A stretch of 64,000 nucleotides of DNA from Gautieria morchelliformis (GCA_015179125.1 WHVA01000174.1:124001-188000); one strand, 5' to 3'; positions 11,597-22,812 are shown, counted from the stretch's first letter. The notes: generated from the letters alone by a model not told the origin. Translations and numbers: made by a program.

Positions 11597-12068
11597 TGTC
11601 AGGGGACACCCTGTTTTCCATTTCCAGTTCCAACTCCATTTCCGACTGCGCTTACGGTTCCGATTCCATCTCCGCCTCCGCTTTCGGAAATGATTCCGCT
11701 TCTGGGAGACCTTCCACCAGTTCTGTTTGCTTTGCCAGTTTCACTCCAATTTCCGACTTCTGCTCTCGGAACAGTGTCTGAAATCAAGCGACTTGTGTAA
11801 TAGGTGGCATCAAGGGTCTATCAAGGGTCAGGGAGGTCAGGGGGATGCAGGGTTGATGGCGGGTGCCAAGTGTTGTCCCTGGCTGCGCAGCATAGTATAA
11901 TACGGGCTCGCTGACATTGGGGGTCCTTAGACTTTTCTCTTTGGATTTCCCCTTGTCAGGTGAGAATCCCCTCTCTTGTATACTCTGTTCATTTATACAT
12001 ACTTTGGATTTCCCCTTGTCAGTTGTGTGGTAGTGTGATCTCCACAACCAGCCAGGGTTGCCCTTACA
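11597..12068 (+). repeat. Gyp1 solo LTR, 472 bp
   Basis: TGTCAGGGG...CCCTTACA with gccgc before (11592-11596) and gccac after (12069-12073), a 5-bp duplication with one mismatch. It is inserted in the left half of B copy 3. Confidence 0.88.
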
Positions 12069-12778
12069 GCCACCCGAGCGCAGATCGCCCTATCTACAGT
12101 CGTAGCGAAATAGCCCATGACAGTTGACGATGTAACGTGCAAGGTGTCACGGAAGGTTTGTCTAAGTAGCGACAATCCCTTCGCCGGCGAAGGTGCTCCT
12201 TTGGAGCCCTTCGCCGTCAGCACAGAAAATAGTTCAAAGGCTAAGGTAACGAAGATGAAGTATGAGAACTCACCCATGATGCCTAAGTCCTCTTCTGGTC
12301 GAAGATAGAAATCTCCAGGAGAAGGCTCAAAACGATGATCACAGGAGGTCAAGTGTGCACAAGATGGACGACGTATGATAATTGAACTGGAGAATATACA
12401 TGCAAATGTAAACTACTTATATCGAATGCTCGTAAGGCATCAGCGAATAGGAAAGAGGCCGTCGTGAGTCAGGGTTGGATAGGGGTGCGCAGTCATGATA
12501 CTAGGTAGATGGAATAAACATATAATAGAGTGAGGGAAGAGTGCGAACATGAAATGATGGAGAGTAAAGGTGGCAAAGGCACTTATGTCCAAAACCATGT
12601 CTTGGGACCTGCATGCATGCTACCCTGCACGGACTCTTCGTCTACTGGGGTGATCCCGCATGACCTATGGAAGGGACGTCCTGCGAACACACTTTGGCCA
12701 TACGAACACCCAAAGGGGTTGGATTAAGAAGATGATGGGGTTAGTGATGAACCATCATGCCGGGTAATGGTGTCGATC

Positions 12779-12907
12779 TGACGCATCCACGCACAACAGC
12801 ACAACACCGCTTTCCTTGACGTCTTCTGGAAGGCTCTCGTCCGACGGGAACCTGACAGCAGTTTTAGAACTCCTTCGAAGATTCAGATTCATGCTGAGGA
12901 TATGCAT
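12779..12907 (-). pseudogene. Possible N-terminal fragment of a viral gene
   Basis: From ATG at 12907 (minus) an open frame of 43 codons runs to the viral/host junction at 12779 and then meets a stop within B sequence. It lies 42 bp after the stop of the neighbouring minus-strand gene, like other spacers in the block. If real, the gene was cut by the integration or deletion event. Function unknown; the call rests on position and frame only. Confidence 0.35.
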
Positions 12908-12949
12908 GGACGGAGACAACAGAGATATGTTCTTGGAGTCCCTGCGAGC

Positions 12950-13561
12950 TTAAGACATGCCGAAGACGCTTAGCATACACTCGAGATGTGTTAAGGACGC
13001 ATACGTCGTGTCCAGAGGAACAGACTCGCCGATGTGATTCTGGGAAAACGTCTCCGAAGACATCTCTTCTAAAACGTTGCCCGGGAAGGGGTCTAGACCG
13101 TCGTTTCCTTGTCTTTCGCCCAGGCCTTTAATTCGGCAGAAGATGTCTCTTGTTCTGTTCCTGAGGTGTGTCCGTACCCATCTTCCAGAGTCTGTGTTCG
13201 AAAGGCTACACAGATACACGGTTCTCCAAAGGGACGCAAACGCCTGGTTGTTTATGCCCTTGATGCTTCGTTCGTCGAGTGTGTATCCGGAGGACGCCAG
13301 CATGAACACGCACATGACGACTGGCGAGACGCTGTTATCGTACTTTACGTCACCTGCGGCTGTGCTCAGCGCTGCGCTCACCTTGGAAGAAAAGAGGGCA
13401 GAGATCTCTTCCTTGTCGTCTATGTACTCCTGAAGAACACACCGGTCTATGACAAGGGTCGAACCCAGCCCACGTGAGACTGTATCCGACCTGACGTACG
13501 CAGCTGAAACGAGAAACCCTTCGGCGATGGTGTCATGTAGTGCATTTACAAGAGTGTTCAT
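12950..13561 (-). CDS. Chimeric viral ORF: helicase N-terminus fused to unknown C-terminus
   Basis: A 203-residue open frame. Residues 1-86 are the same as the first 86 residues of the SF3 helicase at 24448. The match ends exactly at the outer edge of the inverted repeat (13304 here, 24705 in the other arm). The remaining 117 residues are unrelated to the helicase and match nothing I recognise; they contain no ATPase motifs. This is expected where one copy of a gene straddles a repeat/unique boundary. It cannot be an active helicase. The upstream region (13562-13633) is the same as that of the helicase and is then cut by the gypsy insertion, so expression is uncertain. Confidence 0.6.
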   Translation of the reverse strand: MNTLVNALHDTIAEGFLVSAAYVRSDTVSRGLGSTLVIDRCVLQEYIDDKEEISALFSSKVSAALSTAAGDVKYDNSVSPVVMCVFMLASSGYTLDERSIKGINNQAFASLWRTVYLCSLSNTDSGRWVRTHLRNRTRDIFCRIKGLGERQGNDGLDPFPGNVLEEMSSETFSQNHIGESVPLDTTYASLTHLECMLSVFGMS

Positions 13562-13616
13562 GTCTCAGGTGTTCGTTTGTGGTGAGAGCCACTCGTCGGA
13601 GTCCTCCGCTCTCCCG

Positions 13617-13624
13617 TTTTAAAA
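13617..13624. terminator. Palindromic TTTTAAAA (left-arm copy)
   Basis: Mirror copy of the motif at 24385-24392. It is now separated from its upstream gene by the gypsy element inserted at 13634. See the findings for the shared 3'-end motif. Confidence 0.4.
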
Positions 13625-13633
13625 GGCTGAAAC

Positions 13634-14114
13634 TGTAAGGGCAACCCTGGCTAGTTGTGGAGATCACACTACCACACAACTGACAAGGGGAAATCCAAAG
13701 TCTGTATAAATGAACAGAGCATACAAGAGAGGGGATTCTCACCTGACAAGGGGAAATCCAAAGAGAAAAGTCTAAGGACCCCCAATGTCAGCGAGCCCGT
13801 ATTATACTACGCTGCGCAGCCAGGGACAACACTTGGCACCCGCCATCAACCCTGCACCTCCCTGACCCTTGATCGACCCTTGATGTCACCTATTACGCGA
13901 GTCGCTTGATTTCCGACACTGTTCCGAGGGTGGAACTCGGAAATTGGAGTGGAACTGGGAAGGCGAACAGAACTGGTGGAAGTTCTCCCAGAAGCGGAAT
14001 CATTTCCGAGAGCGGAGGCGGAGATGGAATCGGAATCGGAAGCGGAGTCGGAAATGGAGTCGGAACTGGGTGTGGTGTCGGAACTGGAAATGGAAAACAG
14101 GGTGTCCCCTGACA
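13634..14114 (-). repeat. 3' LTR of the full Gyp1 element, 481 bp
   Basis: Reads TGTAAGGGC...CCTGACA on the plus strand. It is 18 bp longer than the partner LTR at 19857-20319 because the TTCCGA-type array has more units. The pol reading frame runs into it and ends at 13846. Confidence 0.93.
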
Positions 14115-15947
14115 TCACCCCCTCTCTAGCGTGCTGCGTCCTCGAAGCACGGGACACGAGGGATTGAAATGCCAACGAGCGGATCCGGCGAGGGGCACCG
14201 GGATGTGTCCTATAGAACTCCCCGAGCTTGTCCGGGGCGGAAACATCTTGCTCCGGGACCCACGAATTCTCTTCGTACCCATACCCTTCCCATTTCACGA
14301 GGAATTGGAGTCGTCCTCGCACAAACCGGCTGTCCAGGATCCGTTCCACCACATAGTGCTCCTCCCCATCTACAATCTCTGGCAGAGGTGGCGGATGAGC
14401 CTTCCGACCTGGAATTGGGTCCTCAAGCATAGGGAGTAACTTCACCACGTTGAAGACGGGGTGGAGGCGGGACATGGACATCGGAAGTCGGAGGCGGTAT
14501 GCATTCCGTCCAACCCTCCGCGTCACTGTGAAGGGCCCAAGGTAGCGGTGGGCAAGCTTCTGTGAAGGGCGTGTGGTGCGGATGTCACTTGCATCTAGAT
14601 ACACCTTGTCTCCAACTTGGTACTCTGGGGCAGGAACCCGGCGTTGGTTGTAGTACCTCGCCATGTCATCCTTGGCCTTTGCAAGGGCCGACTTGGCTTC
14701 CGAAAGGGTGGAGTCCATGCGGTCTCGGAACTCATTGACCGTCTCGAGTCGGGACTCAGCCTGGCGTGGTTCGAAGCCCATCCGCGGGTGTCGTCCGGAG
14801 TCGAGCATGAAGGGAGTCTGTTGTGTGGCGGAATGGACATGGTTGTTGTATTGGAATTCCGCCAGCGGAAGTAATTCATCCCAGTCGTCCTGCCTCTCAT
14901 TGACAAAGAGGCGGAGATATTGCTCCAACTCCTGATTGACCCGTTCCGTCTGTCCGTCACCCTGCGGATGGTACGCCGTGGTGGTAGCTAGCTTTATGCC
15001 GAGCAGGCGGTAGAGCTCCCGAGTCAGTTCCGCGACAAACTGCGGACCTTGGTCGGAAACGACTTGCTTCGGGAGCCCATGCAACTTCCAGACATGGGCA
15101 AGGAACAGGCGGGCCGCTCCGAGGGCTGTGATCGTCGTGTGCGTCGGAATGAAGTGGGACACCTTGCTTACCGAATCCACGACGTTCATGATCGCGTCGT
15201 AGCCATGAGACTCTGGGAGTTCAACAATGAAGTCGACGCTGATGGTGTCCCAGCGGGATTCGGGAATCGGGAGCGGAACAAGTTCTCCGACGGGTGGATG
15301 TCGTTGCGCTTTGGTTCGGAGACAAAGGTCACATGTCTTCACGTACTGTCCAATGTAGCGGGACATCTGAGGCCACCAGTAATTCCGAGCCACTAACTCC
15401 AGCGTCTTCCACCTGCCAGCATGCCCAGCGACCCGTGTGTCATGGTGCTGGGACACGATGCGGCGGCGGAGGTCTGCCCCATCTGGAACGTAGACCTTGC
15501 CTCTGAAGTGGAGCAGCCCATCCCGTTCCGACCATTCCGCTGCCCGTACAGACCGTGAGTGCCCTTTCCGAAGTTCCTCCACCGCCTTCACCACCGACTC
15601 CTCCTTCTCTCCATTCCGATACTGTCTCCGGATGTCCCGGAGCATTTCCGCTTCCGCTCCAACTGCAGTCACTCCTTCTAGGGTGCGGATTGCAAAGAGA
15701 CTTGGGCGGAGCAGTGTCATATCCGCATTGTCTCCGCTTCCGCTTCCATGATCCGCACGGCGGGATAGGGCATCGGGCTTGCCCATGGTGCGGCCGGGGC
15801 GGTGGTGGAGCATGAAGTCAAACCGGGACAGGTGTAGGGACCACCGTGCTTGTCGTCGGTTCAACTTCTTAGACGTGCGGAAATACTCAAGGTTCTTGTG
15901 GTCTGTCCAGATCTCAAATGGGCATAGAGCACCCTCGAGGAAGTGTC
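13846..15947 (-). pseudogene. Gyp1 pol, C-terminal part: RNase H end, integrase, chromodomain
   Basis: Separated from the N-terminal part by the solo LTR at 15948-16415. It carries the RNase H end ([10 protein letters not shown]), the integrase zinc motif ending CDLCL, the catalytic triad Asp (SVDFI), Asp (VVSDQG) and Glu (QTERVNQELE), the C-terminal GDKVYLDAS domain, and a chromodomain with FLVKWEGYGYEENSW. The frame is open from the insertion to inside the 3' LTR (stop at 13846), adding a Ser/Asp-rich tail encoded by U3 repeats. Apart from the solo LTR no stop interrupts it, so the copy was probably active until that insertion. Confidence 0.92.
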
Positions 15948-16415
15948 TGTAAGGGCAACCCTGGCTAGTCGTGGAGATCACACTACCACACAACTGACAA
16001 GGGGAAATCCAAAGCATGTATAAATGAACAGAGCATACAAGAGAGGGGGTTCTCACCTGACAAGGGGAAATCCAAAGAGAAAAGTCTAAGGACCCCCAAT
16101 GTCAGCGAGCCCGTATTATACTACGCTGCGCAGCCAGGGACAACGCTTGGCACCTGCCATCAACCCTGCATCCCCCTGACCCTTGATCGACCCTTGATGC
16201 CACCTATTATGCGAGTCGCTTGATTTCCGACACTGTTCCGGGGCGGAAGTCGGAAATTGGAGTGGAACTGGCAAGGCGAACGGAACTGGTGGAAGTTCTC
16301 CCAGAAGCGGAATCGTTCCCGAAAGCGGATGCGGAGATGGAATCGGAACCGGAAGCGGAGTCGGAACTGGGTGTGGTGTCGGAACTGGAAATGGAAAACA
16401 GGGTGTCCCCTGACA
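15948..16415 (-). repeat. Gyp1 solo LTR nested in Gyp1 pol, 468 bp
   Basis: Flanked by gtgtc at 15943-15947 and 16416-16420. It splits the RNase H region of the host element after the residues EEWRH. It shares several base variants with the solo LTRs at 20392-20871 and 53640-54107 rather than with the host element's LTRs, so it comes from another subfamily copy. Confidence 0.93.
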
Positions 16416-18497
16416 GTGTCGCCACTCCTCCAGCGCTCGGATGATTGCCAGCATCTCCTTGTCATGGATCTCGTAGTTCCGCTCGACCGGACTGAGACTC
16501 TTAGAGAAGAAGGCAATCGGATGCCACCCCCCACCTTCTTCCGATGACTGTTGCGACAAGACCGCTCCGGTAGCTGCGTCGGAAGAGTCCGCCTCCACTC
16601 GGTAAGGACGAGAGTCGTCGGGAAAGATCAGGACCGGGGCGGAAGTGATCAGCTCTTTGAGTTTGTCAAAGGAGGCCCGTTCCGGCTCTCCCCACCGCCA
16701 TCCAACCTCCTTCTTGGTGAGGTCGAAGAGGGCACGGGCGTGGCAGGAGAAGTCCTTGATGAACCGCCGGTAGAAATTGACAAACCCAATGAAGGACTGG
16801 ACTTCCTTCTTGTTCCGCGGCACCGGCCAATCCGACACACCGGAAACCTTGACTGGGTCCATTTCCACCTTTCCTTCCGACACGATCACCCCAAGATACT
16901 CTATCCGCGTCCGTTCAAATTCGCACTTTTCCGGCTTGAGACACAGGTTGTACTCCCGGAGTCGTTCCAGCACTCTCCGCACGACTTCCCGATGTTCGGA
17001 CATTGTTTTTGTGAAGATGAGGATGTCATCGAGGTAGACGCAGACTACCCCTTCTGCTATCATGTCACGGAAAATGTCATTCATCATTGTCTGGAACGTG
17101 GCAGGACTGTTGGTGAGGCCAAAGAACATGACCTGTGGCTCAAAGAGTCCTCGGTTGGTGCGGAATGCGGCCTTCCACTCATCTCCCTCCCGGATCCGGA
17201 CATTATTGAAGCCCCAGCGGACATCCAGCTTGGTGAAGTACTTCGCCCCGCGGAGTTGTGTGATCAATTCGGAAATGAGCGGAATGGGGTACCGGTTCTT
17301 GATCGTGATCGCATTCAAGGCCCGGTAATCCTGCACAAGTCTGAGCGAGCCGTCCTTCTTCTTGATGAAGAACACCGGAGATGCCATGGGTGACTTGGAG
17401 GGGCGGATCCTCCCTGTACGGAGATTTTCCGCAAGGAATGCATCGAGCTCTACCTGCTCCTTGGGTGACAGCGGGTAGACCTTGCAGTTGGTGGGCTTCG
17501 ACCCAGGCTCCAACTCGATGGCATGGTCCCACAGTTTCCGCGGAGGCAGGGCATCAAACGACTCCTTGGAGAAGACGTCCTCAAACTCCCGCAGGTACTC
17601 CGGAATTTCCGCCTCCACTCTATCATACCTCTTAGAGGCTTCAGCAAGGCGTTGTGAAATATTTCCGGTGGCGCGGATGTGTTCCGCCTCCGGCGGAAGG
17701 TTTACGTACAGCAAGCGCTCCCCTTCCGTCAGAGCGTCTTCCAGGCTGAGTCGGATGACGTCGGAATCGGAGTTGGAAGGGGGATCCGGGTCAAATTCCG
17801 CTTCTGAGTCTTCTTCTGCAAGCAGTGGATGGGGGCCGGAACGACATGTCTGTATGAGCCGTTCGGTCTTCCGCTGCTCCTGGTGCTCCTTCCGCACTTC
17901 CGACCGGCACATGTGACACTTGGCTGGACATCGACTCATCAGTACCTTCCGAGGCTGCCAATTGATCTCCGGGTTGTGCTCTTGAAGCCAGGTAAACCCA
18001 AGGATGATGTCTTGCTTCCCCAGGCTGGTGACAGCGAAGGAAGTGCGTTCCGAGTGTCCATCGTAGCGGAGAATTGTGTCCACTATCTCCGTGATGGACC
18101 CTGCCTCATTGGGGCTTCCATCCACATTGAACACCGGGATTGCACGTTGCAACTTCCGCGTGGTCAGTCGGTTCCGTTCCACATAGTCCCGGTCCATAAA
18201 CTGACCAGTGGCCCCGCAATCGACAAGGGCGGGTCCGGATTTGACTTCCGCCGTATCTGTCGTCTGGATCTCTACCTTAATGACTAGTGACTTGGGGCCA
18301 GGGGTGGCAGCAACGACATAGCGCTTCGGAAGGCGTCTCTCCCAAGGGCGGATGCGGGATAGACGGGGTGTCGGATTTGGCTTTTGTGTGACTTTATCCG
18401 GTGGGTCTGTATGAAGTGAGGGGAGTCGGGGCTTTTCATTCTCTACTTCAAGACAGGCAAACCGGTTATGTACAGGCAGCAGGGGCACACATCTCAC
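16416..18497 (-). pseudogene. Gyp1 pol, N-terminal part: protease, RT, RNase H start
   Basis: The frame opens at GTG 18497, overlapping the gag stop in the -1 frame, so pol is probably made by -1 frameshifting or re-initiation. The protease active site is Asp93-Cys-Gly rather than DSG or DTG. An Asp/Ser/Glu-rich linker follows. RT shows FFIKKKDGSLR, FTKLDVRWGF, MFFGLTNSP and catalytic YLDD near residue 486, then the tether and RNase H (RVEADSSDAATGAVL). The frame is intact up to the solo LTR at 16415. Without the LTR the reading would continue at 15942. Confidence 0.93.
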
Positions 18498-19669
18498 CCG
18501 CTGCGCGTCACAAAATCCGACGCATCTTTCGCTTCCGATGCGCCATGTTCCGCATTTTCGGAAACTCCTTCCGCAGTAAGCACTCCGCTTATGTCCGCAA
18601 GTGCGAGGAACTCTGGAAGGAGCTCGAGTTTCTCCTCTGTGGTCATAAGCCGGATGTCAAATGCTTGGGGGCACTCGCGGGCATAGTGGCCTGGTTGTTG
18701 ACATCGGAAGCAGGTGATAGTTCCGCGGCCTTTTCCGCGCATGCGGTCAACATCCATCGGGGCAGGGCCACTCTTCGAGGGAGGAGGGCTATGGTTCCTA
18801 ATAGGAGCAGGCGGAGAAAGCGTCGGAAATACTTGCCGCATGGGAATGAATGCGCTTCCGGATTTTGGCACAGGTGGAGTAGGACGAGTGGAACTGCGCG
18901 TCATATTCCGGCTCGTCTCCACGAAGGCCTCATTTGCTTCCCTGTTCCGGGACACCCTCTGTGCAGCTTGGTACCACCCTTCCGGGTCATCAAAGTCCGG
19001 AGCTCCATCCCCAAGCAGCGCAACTTGGTTCTGGAGTGTCGGATCGAGTCCTCGTCGGAATTTGATGACGATCGTCTTGTCGTCATCATACTCCGCAAGG
19101 TCGATGAGCTCCTGGAAGCGATCGATATAGTCATCGATCGGATCCTTGGCCTGGTACCAGCTGGCCCCCTCGAGCTTCGTAAGGGCTGTGAGCTGCTCAT
19201 TTTTTGGGCAGAACTGGTCGGAAAATGTTTTCTCGAAGGCGTCCCAGTCTCGGAAGTAGTTCCCCTTGCCCTTTGCTTCATGTCGGATCACCTTGTTTGC
19301 AAAACGGGATGCGCGGTCCGACTTGAAAAAGGACAATGCCCAGTGAATCCGGGCCTGGTCGTTCGGAAAGAGGTCTCCGACAATTGCGAAGTAGATGCTG
19401 CATGTGTTGAAGAATGCGCGTCCCTTCTCCCGATCTCCGTCAAAGTCCGCCGGAGTTGCGGGTTTGACCTTTGCTAACTTCGCGGACTTTCTCTCCTCCG
19501 CTAGTTCCGCTTTTCCGAAATCCGGATCATCCAACATTTCATTTCCACCACCTTGTGGAATATCTAACTTAGCCAAAATCGCTTGTAAGGCTGTTTCAAT
19601 CGCGTCGGTCTTCATCCGGTTCCGTGTCAATTCCTCCTCCATATTCCGAAGACGATCGTCCGGATCCAT
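18494..19669 (-). CDS. Gyp1 gag polyprotein
   Basis: The first ATG in frame is at 19669 (MDPDDRLRN); the open frame itself continues back to the LTR edge at about 19857, so a longer non-ATG form cannot be excluded. From ATG it is 391 residues: a coiled-coil-like start (RLRNMEEELTRNRM), a retrotransposon gag domain (WALSFFKSDRA, WDAFEKTFSDQF, YIDRFQELIDLAEY), a Pro/Ser-rich linker and a CCHC zinc knuckle (CFRCQQPGHYAREC). It packages element RNA in cytoplasmic particles. The frame is undamaged. Confidence 0.9.
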   Translation of the reverse strand: MDPDDRLRNMEEELTRNRMKTDAIETALQAILAKLDIPQGGGNEMLDDPDFGKAELAEERKSAKLAKVKPATPADFDGDREKGRAFFNTCSIYFAIVGDLFPNDQARIHWALSFFKSDRASRFANKVIRHEAKGKGNYFRDWDAFEKTFSDQFCPKNEQLTALTKLEGASWYQAKDPIDDYIDRFQELIDLAEYDDDKTIVIKFRRGLDPTLQNQVALLGDGAPDFDDPEGWYQAAQRVSRNREANEAFVETSRNMTRSSTRPTPPVPKSGSAFIPMRQVFPTLSPPAPIRNHSPPPSKSGPAPMDVDRMRGKGRGTITCFRCQQPGHYARECPQAFDIRLMTTEEKLELLPEFLALADISGVLTAEGVSENAEHGASEAKDASDFVTRSG

Positions 19670-19856
19670 GTCGGAAGGAGAAATGTGGGACGGGATTTCC
19701 GGGGTTGGGAGCTCGACGTAAGAAGAAGGGCTGTCGTACGCTGTGTGTGCGGAAGAGGTTGCGATCTCCGAGTCGCTGTCTCCGATTCCGAACGCACCTA
19801 TGGCGGCTGCGACACGCAGTACGACCGCCGGTCCTCTATGGGAGAGACTTTTCTGC

Positions 19857-20319
19857 TGTAAGGGCAACCCTGGCTAGTTGTGGAGATCACACTACCACAC
19901 AACTGACAAGGGGAAATCCAAAGTCTGTATAAATGAACAGAGCATACAAGAGAGGGGATTCTCACCTGACAAGGGGAAATCCAAAGAGAAAAGTCTAAGG
20001 ACCCCCAATGTCAGCGAGCCCGTATTATACTACGCTGCGCAGCCAGGGACAACACTTGGCACCCGCCATCAACCCTGCACCTCCCTGACCCTTGATCGAC
20101 CCTTGATGTCACCTATTACGCGAGTCGCTTGATTTCCGACACTGTTCCGAGGGTGGAACTCGGAAATTGGAGTGGAACTGGGAAGGCGAACAGAACTGGT
20201 GGAAGTTCTCCCAGAAGCGGAATCATTTCCGAGAGCGGAGGCGGAGATGGAATCGGAATCGGAAGCGGAGTCGGAAATGGAGTCGGAACTGGAAATGGAA
20301 AACAGGGTGTCCCCTGACA
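19857..20319 (-). repeat. 5' LTR of the full Gyp1 element, 463 bp
   Basis: Same ends as the 3' LTR. It carries the element promoter, with TATAATA on the minus strand near 20030. The sequence after it (GCAGAAAAGTCTC, minus) would be the primer site; it does not match a tRNA end that I recognise. Confidence 0.92.
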
Positions 20320-20340
20320 GAAACAGGCTTGCATGAGTGC

Positions 20341-21767
20341 TCAGAAGCAAAGGGCCTTGATGGCGTTGACGTTCGCGGCTTTGGCGTCGTGTGTAAGGGC
20401 AACCCTGGCTAGTCGTGGAGATCACACTACCACACAACTGACAAGGGGAAATCCAAAGTATGTATAAATGAACAGAGCATACAAGAGAGGGGGTTCTCAC
20501 CTGACAAGGGGAAATCCAAAGAGAAAAGTCTAAGGACCCCCAATGTCAGCGAGCCCGTATTATACTACGCTGCGCAGCCAGGGACAACGCTTGGCACCCG
20601 CCATCAACCCTGCATCCCCCTGACCCTTGATCGACCCTTGATGCCACCTATTATGCGAGTCGCTTGATTTCCGACACTGTTCCGGGGCGGAAGTCGGAAA
20701 TTGGAGTGGAACTGGCAAGGCGAACGGAACTGGTGGAAGTTCTCCCAGAAGCGGAATCGTTCCCGAAAGCGGATGCGGAGATGGAATCGGAACCGGAAGC
20801 GGAGTCGGAAATGGAGTCGGAACTGGGTGTGGTGTCGGAACTGGAAATGGAAAACAGGGTGTCCCCTGACATCGTGTGTGTTTAGAACCCATGCTCTGTG
20901 CTGATAAAGGGTCAGCGCCTCTCCGTACATGTTTTTCCCCTGGCGGTCTCTCCCTTCGCATAGGTACGAGTCGCTCCCAACAACGACAAAAGAACGATAC
21001 GTCTTGAGGCTCTTGGTTATGGCCGCCATGTACTCGCTCCTCTGGGACGCAAGCATCTCCACGACAGCAACACACACTTCGAAGTACCACGCCGTGTTAA
21101 CGGTACCCTTGTTCAGCTTCCGTTCCTTGACACTCTGTGCTCTCATGAATCTGCACAGCTCTACCACATTCATACACGCAACCGTCTTCATGTCGGTGTC
21201 GTCGTATATGCACCATGCTATGAGATTCAGAGGTCTTATGAAAACCACACCTTTCAGCGTGAGGCTCATAAGCCACGTGAGGCTCAAGGGATCCATGTCA
21301 AGGGATGTCACCTTGTCTGCGTGGATGTGTGCCCTTGGGATCTCTCCGTTGTAAACCGGAAGCGGCTCGTCTTCGTTCGTCTTTCTGTTAGGCGTGAATA
21401 TCTGTTGCATGAAGCCCTTGAGCGGCGACACACTCAACGACGGCATGTTCTTCGGTGCAACGGTCTGAAGGCTTGGTGAAGGCGAGAACCCCCTGACCTT
21501 GTTGGTTCGTATGGCTTGCGCAAGGTTCATGGTGCCAAGGTACGCGGTGTTCGGGTCCATTATGTTGGACATCCACAACGACGCCTTGTCGGATCCGGCT
21601 TGGCTAAGCCTTTCGAAGCCAACCTCAGGGGACCTTAGGAAGCCTTCGTCTGAGCTCTTCGTCGAATCAGAGGGGCTTATTATCCTGATGCCGGGGATCT
21701 CCCTCTGGGATGCGTTGGTCACCGTTCGCATGGATCTCTCTGAAATGCTTCCAGCGTAGTTGCTCAT
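20341..21767 (-). pseudogene. Left-arm copy of the viral 313-residue gene, split by a solo LTR
   Basis: Starts at ATG 21767 and matches the intact copy at 23418-24359 residue for residue apart from one Thr/Met difference. A Gyp1 solo LTR (20392-20871, TSD tcgtg) interrupts it 17 codons before the stop (TGA at 20341-20343). Without the LTR the frame would be complete. As it stands, translation would run on into LTR sequence. Function unknown; see the intact copy. Confidence 0.9.
20392..20871 (-). repeat. Gyp1 solo LTR in a viral gene, 480 bp
   Basis: TGTAAGGGC...CCTGACA flanked by tcgtg at 20387-20391 and 20872-20876. It is one of three post-integration retroelement insertions in the viral block. 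Confidence 0.95.
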
Positions 21768-21831
21768 TATGTGTATCGCTGAACTGACAGGTGTTCGAAA
21801 GCAAGCCTGCTTGCCGTACACACCTCAAAGG
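21768..21831. promoter_or_regulatory. 64-bp divergent promoter region between viral genes
   Basis: Separates the start of the left 313-residue gene (ATG 21767, minus) from the 315-residue gene (ATG 21832, plus). It contains GACAGGTG at 21786-21793, the reverse of the CACCTG motif found near other starts in the block. The whole spacer lies inside the inverted repeat, so the right arm (23354-23417) has an identical promoter. Confidence 0.55.
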
Positions 21832-22779
21832 ATGTCTCAGCAAAACGAAGCCTTTCCCTTGTCCAAGCTCATCGGCACCAACTCGATACACAGCCTGCTG
21901 TCGAGCATGGCGTCCCAGCTGACGAGCATAGACTCTAAGCTGAACACCCTCAGCCAGGACATGGACGACATGAGGCGCGTCATGGCAAGCATAGAAGAAC
22001 GCACGCAGAACATGCAAAGTGTCTCAAGGGCATCATACGACGAGTCTGCAGACCACATTACGCCGAAAACCGCAAGCATGTCTCTGGTGTCCTCTGTCTC
22101 TTCCGTGGAGAAAAACACCGTAGGTCGAACAACGTACTCGTCGAATCCCAGCTACAAGGGGTCCAGCGCAAACACGTACGCGGCAATGGCATCTGTCGTC
22201 GTTATGCAGCTGCTGGAGTTTGTCAGTCCCAAGGTCTTCCCCAACGACGTGAATCTTATTGTGTGCAGCTTCCAAGACATGCAGACGTTGGTAAGGGCTG
22301 TCCTCCAAAGGCCGAACATGACAACGTACACGGAGGTGTTCAAAGCAACCAAAGACAAGGAATCCCTTAGGCAGCTTCAAAGCATCCTCTGCGCTGCGAA
22401 CGAGTCTCAAACGACACCGACGGCCAACGCGTTTACGTTTGTGCAGATTCAGCAGTCAGGCATGGCGAAATACCTCAAGGCAGCCCTCAACATTATGTGT
22501 ATCATACGAAGGCTCAACAGAACCCTTGAGCGCCGGATGCTGGAGACACTCAGATGCGTAGAGAACATAGGATGGCCTTTGTTCAACGAGTCTGGGGAGT
22601 TTAACAAGACCCTGGCCGTGTATACGAGCGCACAGCCTCAGGCCCAGGCCGTGGATTGGTATTACACGCAGTATCGAAGCCTCAAGGCAAACAAAAAGAC
22701 CGCTGTCGTGGAGTCTCTGCTAGACCTGAACCACGAGGTCACGTCCGAAGACTGGCTCAGGATGTCCTCTGGCAAATGA
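21832..22779 (+). CDS. Viral protein of unknown function, N-terminal coiled coil (315 aa)
   Basis: Start chosen at MSQQNEAF: upstream in-frame codons overlap the divergent promoter and the neighbouring gene. Codons 1-8 lie in the inverted repeat; the rest is single copy. Residues ~15-60 form a likely coiled coil (heptads in SMASQLTSIDSKLNTLSQDM), residues ~60-110 are Ser/Thr-rich and probably disordered, and the rest is a mixed, mainly helical domain (TYAAMASVVVMQLLEFVS, YLKAALNIMCIIRRLNRTLERRML). No transmembrane segment or enzyme motif is obvious. TTTTAAAA follows the stop by 33 bp. A structural or scaffold role is possible but unproven. Confidence 0.75.
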   Translation: MSQQNEAFPLSKLIGTNSIHSLLSSMASQLTSIDSKLNTLSQDMDDMRRVMASIEERTQNMQSVSRASYDESADHITPKTASMSLVSSVSSVEKNTVGRTTYSSNPSYKGSSANTYAAMASVVVMQLLEFVSPKVFPNDVNLIVCSFQDMQTLVRAVLQRPNMTTYTEVFKATKDKESLRQLQSILCAANESQTTPTANAFTFVQIQQSGMAKYLKAALNIMCIIRRLNRTLERRMLETLRCVENIGWPLFNESGEFNKTLAVYTSAQPQAQAVDWYYTQYRSLKANKKTAVVESLLDLNHEVTSEDWLRMSSGK

Positions 22780-22812
22780 TGCTGCCGAACACACACACAC
22801 ACATACGTGCGT

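Larger units (their letters stand above)
13634..20319 (-). mobile_element. Full-length chromodomain gypsy element (Gyp1) inserted in viral DNA
   Basis: 6686 bp on the minus strand, with LTRs at 13634-14114 and 19857-20319 and TSDs gaaac at 13629-13633 and 20320-20324. It encodes gag (zinc knuckle), then protease, RT, RNase H, integrase and chromodomain in a -1 frame. A solo LTR of the same family (15948-16415) interrupts pol between RT and RNase H, so this copy is dead. It sits in the left repeat arm, between the helicase start and the 313-residue gene, and therefore dates after endogenisation. Confidence 0.95.
13304..21857 (-). repeat. Left arm of the viral inverted repeat (interrupted)
   Basis: The arm is three pieces: 13304-13633, 20325-20391 and 20877-21857, totalling 1378 bp, exactly the length of the uninterrupted right arm 23328-24705. 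The gaps are the full gypsy element and a Gyp1 solo LTR with their TSDs. The only difference I noticed is one base that changes Met to Thr near 21566/23627. The arm holds the start of the helicase gene and the whole 313-residue gene. Confidence 0.93.

Noticed and set aside
16551..17393. Long plus-strand frame of 280 codons
   Set aside because: Exact antisense shadow of the Gyp1 reverse transcriptase on the minus strand.
18401..19477. Plus-strand frame of 358 codons
   Set aside because: Antisense to Gyp1 gag, which has a clear zinc knuckle and gag domain.
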